Part shown: positions 57,001 through 64,000 of the stretch, piece after piece | Position numbering within the stretch: position 1 is the first letter of the stretch | Layout of the letters: each line of letters starts with the position of its first letter | Assembly (NCBI GenBank): GCA_000827495.1 | Contig: KN817563.1 | Span: 124,001-188,000 of the forward strand | Direction of reading: 5' to 3' | From: Hypholoma sublateritium FD-334 SS-4 | Lineage: Eukaryota; Basidiomycota; Agaricomycetes; Agaricales; Strophariaceae | DNA: 64,000 nucleotides | Program-made: the position numbers and the translations under genes | Notes under the pieces: model-generated | What the model was told of the DNA's origin: nothing | What the model saw: the letters and a program-made list of their open reading frames with translations, nothing else | The model's database searches: none

Positions 57001-59214
57001 CACAAGAATTTGGCGGAGCCTAAGACGTCGCAAGGCGCTTTCGGGCCCAACGGTCAGTAGCTTACTTTACGCATAACATGGTTTGCTGACCTACTATACC
57101 GGTACAGGAGAGTTATTATCCTTCTTCCGAGCACCTCCACGATTTGTGCGCAACGTATTGCGTGAAACCGCAACTGCAGCAAATTTGCCAGAAGAACAGG
57201 AACACTCCCCAGTCATCCCAGAGCCACCTACGCCTCCTCCGCCCGAGGAGCAACCCCTACCCCCAAATATGCCCCCGCCGCAATTGACAAGCTATTTCCA
57301 GTCTCCTGCCCTTGTTTCCGACGCAGTGCGTCGACTGGGGCTGGCTGCAACAGACCGCACTGTGCGCCCTATTGACCCTGCACAGCCCGAAGCTGGCCTC
57401 GACATCCTTCGTGCTCTGACCAACCTGCTGACTGTGCCCCAGCAGAAACGCCGCGCCTCCGAGTCAAGACATTCTGCCGCCGTGCGGAAGCACCACGCGA
57501 TGATGCAGGCGAGACGGAGCATGGTGTTTGTCACCAGCACAGTGAATATCGGGGGTGCGGACAAGGTGGTTGCGCAGGACTACATCTTTGCGGCGGACTC
57601 GCTGGGCGAGGTGTGTAGGGCGAACGCGGAAGCGGCGCGGCAGCATGGGCGATATGACCACGAGCGAATATTCAAGACTCTCGGGACGTTATTCAAGGCA
57701 CCCGAAAAGGTAGACTGTAAGGATGGGCAGAGTTCGTTTGCGTCGGACACGTTGGCTAAGAAGATCATAACGCTTTTGTAAGCTGATTCGCTTCACGTCT
57801 GCTTCCCGGCGCTAAGCGTTGATCACAGGTATTCCGACGTCGCAAAAGAGAAAGACATCCAAATGCTCGCCATGATCGCCATGCTCGTGCTGCAAACCGA
57901 ACATGCTGCGATAATTCCACCAAGCCTGAGCAGGAAGAAGGAAATGGTGCCCATCATCCCCCTCCCACCCCGCTCGGGCAATGACTACTTCAGCTTGACC
58001 AAGTCGCTCGCGCTGAGCAACCCCGTGTCCCCCGTCTGGCCGCGTCTGTCTTCGCCGACGACGTCCACGCACACGCCTGCGGTGTCGACCTCGAACTCGT
58101 CGCGCGGCTCCTGGTCGAGCCTCTTCAACACGGGTAGCATGCGCCAGTTCATGAGCGGCGTGCAGGACACGTTCAAGGAGGGGCTCAGCACGCCCGGCGA
58201 GACGCCGACGCCCAGCGTGCACGACGTTGCGCGGAGCGTGGAGAAGATGATCGCGCGCCCTCCTGACTCGCCGGGAACGGTGGCAGCGCGTCGCCGTCGT
58301 GTACGCAAGGACTCGTGGTACGCGCCGATGCCGGTGTCGCGCTCGTGGAACGAGAGTTTGGGAGGGGATGGGAAGCGCCTGTCGGGGTCGCTTGGCGCGG
58401 GAGTTGTCGCAAACCGGCAACAGCAGCAACAGGGCACACTGCGCATCACAAGCGGGGGTGCGTTTGGGCAGGAGCGGAGGGCGGTAGTGTTTGAGCCGCC
58501 GGCATACGAGGAAACGTGCGTTACTTCATTTTTCCGTTCGTTGTGTTGATCTTGATACTGTAATCTAGGACGCAGCCGCTCTTCGACGCGACGATGATCC
58601 ACCAGTTCAATTGCAATGTGTATGCTTACTGCGAGCTGCTGTTCCGATGGCAGATGTATAACAAGCGGCTGGAACTGCTCAAAGCGGTGACCGTCAACCA
58701 GGGCGGCTCTTTTCTCAGCGATAATAAGAAAGCGGAGGTGCATCGTATCGGTGTGTATTCTATCGTTTTCCATCAGCAAATATTTTCCAGTTCTGACTAG
58801 GTAAATTGTTGCATAGGCTTGCATCGAATCTGTGTAAGGAGCGATTGTAAGACTGACGTCCCAGACAAGGCCCGCACATGCCCGGCCTGCAATACATACT
58901 GCTCCCTGCCGATGTGTACCATATGCCGACTGCCCGTCAAAGGTATGCTTTCTGCCACTGGCAGTACCATTGTCTGGGAACATAGCTAAAGCATTTCATT
59001 AGGTCTCTCGCGGACGTGCCTCACCTGCTCACATGTGACGCACATATCGTGCTCGAAGACCTTCGAGGACATGCCAATCTGCCCCTCTGGGTGCGGGTGC
59101 TTCTGCTCGGGCACAGACGGGCCGTTCACGCGTCCGTCGACAACGCTCGGGCTGACGCCGCCGCCGCCACCACCGCCGGGACTGGCAGCTCTACAGGACC
59201 TTTTGTTGAGTTAG
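54050..59214 (+). CDS. SEA3: SEA/GATOR2 complex subunit Sea3 (Mtc5 / WDR59)
   Basis: Vacuolar-membrane regulator upstream of TORC1 amino-acid sensing. Exons: 54050-54595, 54642-54682, 54730-54879, 54930-55108, 55159-55176, 55230-55318, 55370-55792, 55842-56467, 56522-56579, 56635-57052, 57108-57777, 57829-58515, 58569-58750, 58817-58942, 59003-59214; 1474 aa. WD40 propeller at about 190-495 (TWDVADVQWNPHA, AITDINWHTSECDVVVSTGI, QVKWNHQDANILASS, VTCSLDKSIKTWDI); RWD domain at about 700-800 (FMRITFNFPRNYPQATYPHG); C-terminal zinc ribbon/RING from about 1363 (HRICVRSDCK, CPACNTYCSLPMCTICRLPV, CLTCSHVTHISCSKTF, CPSGCGCFCSG), diagnostic of WDR59. The intron at 55793-55841 has a GC donor (CAG|GCATGT). 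Exon 5 is an 18-nt micro-exon. Start codon is unsettled: ATGs at 54050, 54128 and 54164 are in frame, and the Ser-rich start at 54164 is as plausible as the first. Confidence 0.93.
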
Positions 59215-60149
59215 GGCCATATCACAGGCCATACAAAGCTGTGGTACAGGTTTAATGGATCTCAAGTTACGACGGGCCCCCCACCTCTCCTTTTCATACG
59301 TCCAGGGCCACGCGCCCATGTCACCAACGAAATTATCTTCCTCATCATGCGTCGAATTATCGGCCACCGGAGATCTACGGAGGCACTTGGCCTTCTCATC
59401 GTATTTTTGACGTTAGACCTTCGTCCACGTACTGCTTTCTGTCTCGGCGACACTTTCCCGCGACTAGCTCAGCCCGCCTCATGCTTGACTGGCGACGATA
59501 ACGCTTAGCCTTGTTATTGTAGCGTCAACGTCAACCTTGGCGCTAGAGGGAATTTTACGTCACGAGACGTCTACCCATACAACAGATGTCGACCAATCTG
59601 CAATTGTTTCTCTTGTGTTTCTCAGTCCTCTTCGAGAACACAGCACGTTCCGGTGCGACGGCGCAGCGGCCCTCGGCACCGGAGCAGTTCGCGTGTACGT
59701 GATTACTCATGCAAGTATGCGCCTCCGGCATGTGAAATGCGACGTTAAAAGCACTGTGGTGGCAATAAAAAGCTAGCCCCCGCAGCAGTGTGCAGCAGCG
59801 AGCTACCGATGTAGACCGTCCGTAGGATACATATCCACTGCCTTTGCTGTTTTAGTTGATCACTATTTTTCTCGGCCTGCACAACTTGCTTCCGTATTTC
59901 GAGCGTGAGCGTTTCTGAGAGATGTCTGGTTATTTTGAGGATATCCGCTCTTGAGTCTTTTCCTTCGCATCTCGTAGATATCCAGCGAAACGCAGTCTCT
60001 CTAGTCTAGCTGGGCACGACTTTGAGTTATTTGCAGCCACATAAATCCGAAGGGGATGCTTGTTCGTGAGATAAGCCGCATAGCAGGGCCGCCGACCTCG
60101 TGCGTCACTTCCTTCATCACCGCCTTCATCGTCACTTTATGCTCATACC
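59215..60149. other. Intergenic, WDR59 3' side to PSD1 promoter
   Basis: About 930 bp between two same-strand genes. A 79-codon frame at 59537-59776 shows no motif. A C/T-rich stretch before 60150 is a likely PSD1 promoter region. Nothing else is supported. Confidence 0.5.
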
Positions 60150-62344
60150 TTGACAATCTCGCCGGATTATATGCTATTCTCTAGGAAATCTATCCTGACA
60201 AAGGGCAGAAAGCCGCTCTACGCCGTCTCTCGAGTCATCAATGCATCCTGCGGCTCCGCATCGTCCACCTTTGCCAGGTGCTGGGTGCATAGCACCAACA
60301 AGACGTCGGCGCTACTGCGCACGGTCAAGACACAGGGACTGAAGCGTGCGTACTCGACGTCCACCAAGGGCGGCGCTGAGGGCGCGGGTGGTGCAGCAGG
60401 CAACACGCCTGGCGGGTTTCCCGAGGGGGCAGGCGTGCCATTCTATCGTGCGTCCCTGGTATTGCTCTCGTGTGAGCGGCAGTTGATTGTTTACAGGTCG
60501 CATCGTGAATGCATGGACGGAGACGCCTACGAAGTGGTATCCACTACCCCTGGCTGTCGGGGCAATCCTACTGGTCGCCATTCAATACAGGAAAAAGGTC
60601 AAACGGGCTCGACAGGAGGTAGAGCTCAACGAAGATGGGCTGGAGGTTATCAAACTTAGGGGGCCGTGGCATGTGAGTATTCTGTCACTGTTTTGTCTAT
60701 TTTGCATTTTATTGCTGCTTTTTCTACAAATGTGTGTATACGATGGTATGTTCGTACTGTGTTATTGTCGTCGTTTCTGCGGGCCTCGAGGCGCAGCGCC
60801 ACTGGGTGCTCCGAACGGTGCAGATACGTGGGCAGCACCATAGACGCATTGACGTAGAGCATATACAACTGCATTTCAACACAGTCCACCGAATACGAGC
60901 AATATCTGACCCCTGACATCCTGTAGGTCCATGTTATCGGTGCACTTCCACTACGCAACATGTCCCGCCTCTGGGGTTACGTCAACTCGCTCGAACTCCC
61001 GGTCTGGATACGCCCATACGGCTTCCGTCTCTACGCCTTCGCTTTTGGCTGCAACCTCGATGAAGTCGAGCACGCCGACCTGCGCGAGTACCCTTCGCTC
61101 GGCGCGTTCTTCTACCGCAGGCTCAAGCCCGGCGCGCGGCCCGTCGACCACGCGATCCTCGTGAGCCCCGCGGATGGCAGGATGCTGCACTTCGGGCGTA
61201 TCACGGAGTCGCGGGTCGAGCAGGTCAAGGGGATAACTTACTCGCTTGACGCGCTGCTCGGCATCGAGCGCCCGGGTTCGCCTGCCCCATTGCCTGTGGC
61301 CGTGGCGCACAATAGGGACATGGAGGTCGTGGACGATCACGAGTTCGCCATCGTAAACGGGATTGAGTACAGTCTGGACCAGCTGATCGGCGGGACGTCG
61401 TCGTCGACGCCGTCCTCGCCCGGCACGCGCACGCCGTCGTCGGACGAGGGCAGCACGCTCGTCAACCGTAGCACGTCGGGTAGTAGCACGGCCACGCCGT
61501 CTGAGGCGTCGGACGCGGACGACGTACCGAAGAAGTTCGGCGCGCAGACGGACGCGTCGGTCGGCCCGGAGAACATGGAAGAGACGCTGGTTCACGATGC
61601 GTCCGTCGCGCTGCAGATGGGTGTCAAGCCCGCGCTTGAGATCGACGTCAAGGCCGCGCTCGACCGGCGGCGCAGCGTCACGTCCGGCAAGCACGTCCGC
61701 CCGGGCAACGCGCTCTTCTTCTCCGTCATCTACCTGGCGCCCGGCGATTACCACCGTTACCACAGCCCAACGGCGTGGGTTGTCGAGAAAAGGCGCCATT
61801 TCGTCGGTGCGTTTTTTTCCGAGAAATATTATGTGTGTATGGTTTCAGGCGCTGATGCACATTGCAGGCGAGCTGTTCTCGGTGTCGCCATACATGGCAA
61901 AGCGCCTCGAGAACCTGTTCGTGCTGAACGAGCGCGTCGCGCTCCTAGGGCGCTGGAAGCACGGGTTCTTCGGCATGGTGCCCGTCGGCGCGACGAACGT
62001 CGGAAGCATCGTCGTCAATTTCGACACCGTGCGTATATTCCTCTCCCGCTCTATCGTAGCCCTGCGCTGACGCACTTCTTCGTTTCTTTTAGGAGCTGCG
62101 CACGAACATTCGGGGGCGCCCGCCGCCGCCCGGCACGTACACGGAGGCGGTGTACTCGGGCGCATCGCCGATCCTTCGCGGGCAGCCACTCGCACCCGCA
62201 GAGGAGATGGGCGGCTTCCGCCTCGGGAGCACGATCGTGCTCGTGTTCGAGGCGCCTGAGGACTTTGAGTTTTCCGTGCACGCGGGGCAGAAGGTCCGGG
62301 TTGGACAGCGGCTGGGCGACATCGAGAAGGCGAAGAAGGACTAG
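60150..62344 (+). CDS. PSD1: Phosphatidylserine decarboxylase, mitochondrial type (PSD1)
   Basis: Makes phosphatidylethanolamine from phosphatidylserine at the inner mitochondrial membrane, using a self-generated pyruvoyl group. Exons: 60150-60447, 60497-60672, 60927-61806, 61868-62028, 62093-62344; GT-AG, 588 aa (581 if it starts at the ATG at 60171, MLFSRKS). The N-terminus is basic and Ser-rich, a mitochondrial leader, then a membrane segment ([18 protein letters not shown], about 110-128). Catalytic part: [59 protein letters not shown] and the autocatalytic cleavage motif LGST (Ser about 551) in [15 protein letters not shown] Ser/Thr-rich insertion of about 70 residues ([20 protein letters not shown] onward) interrupts the core between [10 protein letters not shown] and the [15 protein letters not shown] stretch. 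The second intron (60673-60926, 254 nt) is about four times the local norm. Confidence 0.95.
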
Positions 62345-62724
62345 GCGCCTCGCAGTACGACGGGCGGCTAATAGACGAAAATCTGCCGGTGTGGCAGTTC
62401 GTAGAAGCGTAGCAGGATACCCGGCACGCGTGCTGTACGCTGTATATCCCAAAAGTTGGTTGTGTTACACTTTCATTTTTCATTTTCACTCTCTCTCTGG
62501 TTCTAGTTCTAGTTGACATTTCACTACTTTCAAATTTCCCGTCCATGATCATTCACTAATCAACTAATGATACGCACGACACTGGTTTATTGCTGCATCC
62601 GCTAGGCCGATTACGACACAGTCATCTGCTTCCCTCTACATACATACATTGCATATGGTATATTCAACATATATTCGGCGCTTCGCTTGATTCACGCGCG
62701 ACATAAACTGGCTCATAATCTCTG
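62345..62724. other. Intergenic, between convergent PSD1 and the LRR-like gene
   Basis: 380 bp between facing stop codons. It contains a T/C-rich run (62465-62520) and ATACATACATTGCATATGG-type AT-rich DNA. No feature supported. Confidence 0.5.
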
Positions 62725-63714
62725 CTACCACCCGATATACGGTGATGTATAATATCTCTTACGCGTGCATATCACTTCGAGGATATTACGCTCCGATAAT
62801 GTAGGAAATTGTTTGCGCAGGGACTGCCCCGCGGACTCTGTCTCGACCAGCTCCATCCCCAGGAGCAATAAGTGGATAGTGACCTGCTCGAGGCGGAGGA
62901 ATTGCGGCCCAGAAAAAAAAACATCGAAGTCCAGCACCCGGAAAAGGAGCGAACTGAGATCGCAATAGAAGTCCAATACGAGACGGCGCAGGGGTAGTGG
63001 CGTAGGCGCAGCAGCGAATATGGAGCGCACCCAGGGCGCACGATTGCTTTCGTGCTTGAGCGGGATGCACGCGATGCGCAGCTCGCACAGCCGCGGCGCA
63101 GAGCTGAAGTCCAGTACGCACGTTGGCGTCGGATCGAACGGGACTGGGCAGGCGGCGTCAGCATGCGCACGGCACAGATAAAGGGGGACTCACAAAGAAC
63201 CGCCCACTCGAGGAAGTGCCGCGGCGCGGTGATCGTCAGCGTCGTCAGCGCAGGGCACGCGTTGAGCAGGGTCTGGAGGGGCTGAGGCGCCATCAGGGCG
63301 CAGTCCACGGCGACCACCTCGAGGCTACGGCAAGCGGACGCGTTGGCCAACCAAATCGCGGCGAAGGCGAGCATATCCGCGGAGCTGATGCGTAGCGCGC
63401 GCAGCGCTGCCGTAGGTGGGTGCATGGCGCACACTGGCTCTATCGAAGGGCGCCTTCTCCGTCACGATGACCTCCTCGGACGCGAGCCTACTCAGAAGCG
63501 GCAGCAGATCGCTGTCTGCGAGCTCCTGTCCTCCCAGCGCGACGTGTGTTACAGTCGGGCGCCCGATGCATGCGAGGCAAGCGCGCTTGAGAGGCGGTGG
63601 CTGCTCGCTCCAGCGACGAGGTACATTCGCTATTAAAATGTATGATATCATGCCCAAGAGCAAATTGACCCCAGCCACCGAACGAGGTAATCTAGCCTGC
63701 AACTTGAAGGCCAT
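62725..63714 (-). CDS. Leucine-rich (F-box-type) protein, N-terminus unsettled
   Basis: Three exons on minus chain in frame: 63714-63492, 63439-63194, 63143-62725, with GT-AG introns of 52 and 50 nt. The first intron also removes what would otherwise be a frameshift (SRLASEEVIVTEK is intronic). Texture: NVPRRWSEQPPPLKRACLAC, GRPTVTHVALGG, AALRALRISSADMLAF, LLNACPALTTLTI, CVLDFSSAPRLCELRIACIP, LPLRRLVLDFYCDLSSLL. This irregular leucine-rich pattern is typical of the numerous F-box/LRR proteins of mushrooms, though no F-box is visible here. The start at 63714 is only the first ATG of the frame; an acceptor at about 63637 suggests earlier exons may lie elsewhere. About 295 aa as drawn. Confidence 0.6.
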
Positions 63715-63719
63715 TATGA

Positions 63720-63848
63720 TTAATTGCCCCGACTAGCAAGGTCTAACACCATATTCACCACCATGAGCAGCACTACAGCACCTGAAAATAATATGATCAA
63801 TACTAGATATCTGAATGTCTTAGGTGACTGGGACTGTTGACTCAAAAC
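63720..63848 (-). CDS. Last exon of a membrane-protein gene extending beyond the window
   Basis: A 43-codon stretch after an acceptor (TTGTAG at 63849-63854): SQQSQSPKTFRYLVLIIL, then FSGAVVLLMVVNMVLDLASR, then a stop. It forms one strong hydrophobic segment with a short charged end. The stop lies 6 bp before the ATG of the LRR-like gene. Upstream exons would be to the right, partly outside. This is a tentative call from hydrophobicity and a splice signal. Confidence 0.35.
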   Translation of the reverse strand, partial: VLSQQSQSPKTFRYLVLIILFSGAVVLLMVVNMVLDLASRGN

Positions 63849-64000
63849 CTACAAATATGTAAGTAGTTTGTAAGTAGTATGAAATATCGCTGTGCCACAA
63901 TCAAAATTGAGATCTGCTCATCCGGTGAGCATGCGAAATTAGGCGAAATTACTGAAGGGTATCAAGCAATGGAAATTGCCGTGTAAAATGAGGCGACTCT
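63849..64000. other. Window edge, likely intronic or upstream sequence
   Basis: AT-rich 150 bp with pyrimidine-rich tracts on the minus strand before the acceptor at 63849. No supported feature. Confidence 0.3.

Overview
The window looks like nuclear DNA of a filamentous basidiomycete, most likely an Agaricomycete (mushroom-type) fungus. The genes are eukaryotic housekeeping genes broken by many 44-85 nt GT-AG introns, and the best-matching families (Spo22/Zip4, UBR1, CUL4, Sea3/WDR59, a Pho80-type cyclin, a myristoylated G-alpha) are typical fungal ones. Exon structures were joined by hand from reading frame, splice signals and family similarity. No search or alignment was run, so family names rest on recognised motifs.

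Layout. 1-9.6 kb is gene-dense. An N-recognin E3 ligase (UBR1, minus, running off the left edge) is divergent from the TRAPP subunit TRS33, with only 65 bp between start codons. TRS33 converges on the U3 snoRNP protein UTP18 (minus). 9.6-32.1 kb is gene-poor. Its one confident gene is a very long Pho80-like cyclin (22.6-26.1 kb) with a low-complexity tail. The DNA before it, about 18-22.3 kb, is GC-rich and carries a family of diverged direct repeats, including a clear tandem duplication at 20.6-21.3 kb. 32.1-43 kb is dense again: a tiny five-exon two-helix membrane-protein gene (minus), the meiotic synapsis protein SPO22/ZIP4 (31 exons, plus), an unrecognised protein built from a repeated Q-x-F...N-T-N-T motif (minus), and cullin-4 (plus). 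43-46.3 kb holds LRR/F-box-like remnants and an intronless multi-pass membrane protein. 48.7-50.3 kb is a G-protein alpha subunit (minus). 50.3-53.1 kb has no gene I can support. 53.1-62.3 kb carries a SLOG-like protein (minus), the SEA/GATOR2 subunit Sea3/WDR59 (plus) and mitochondrial phosphatidylserine decarboxylase PSD1 (plus). The right edge has an LRR-like gene and the last exon of another membrane protein, both minus.

The genes do not form a pathway cluster; they look like ordinary dispersed housekeeping and signalling genes. The items most worth a second look are the repeat-motif protein (38.5-39.3 kb), the hidden small membrane gene (32.1-32.8 kb), two GC-AG introns, the micro-exons of SPO22, the odd C-terminus of the G-alpha, and the repeat array upstream of the cyclin.
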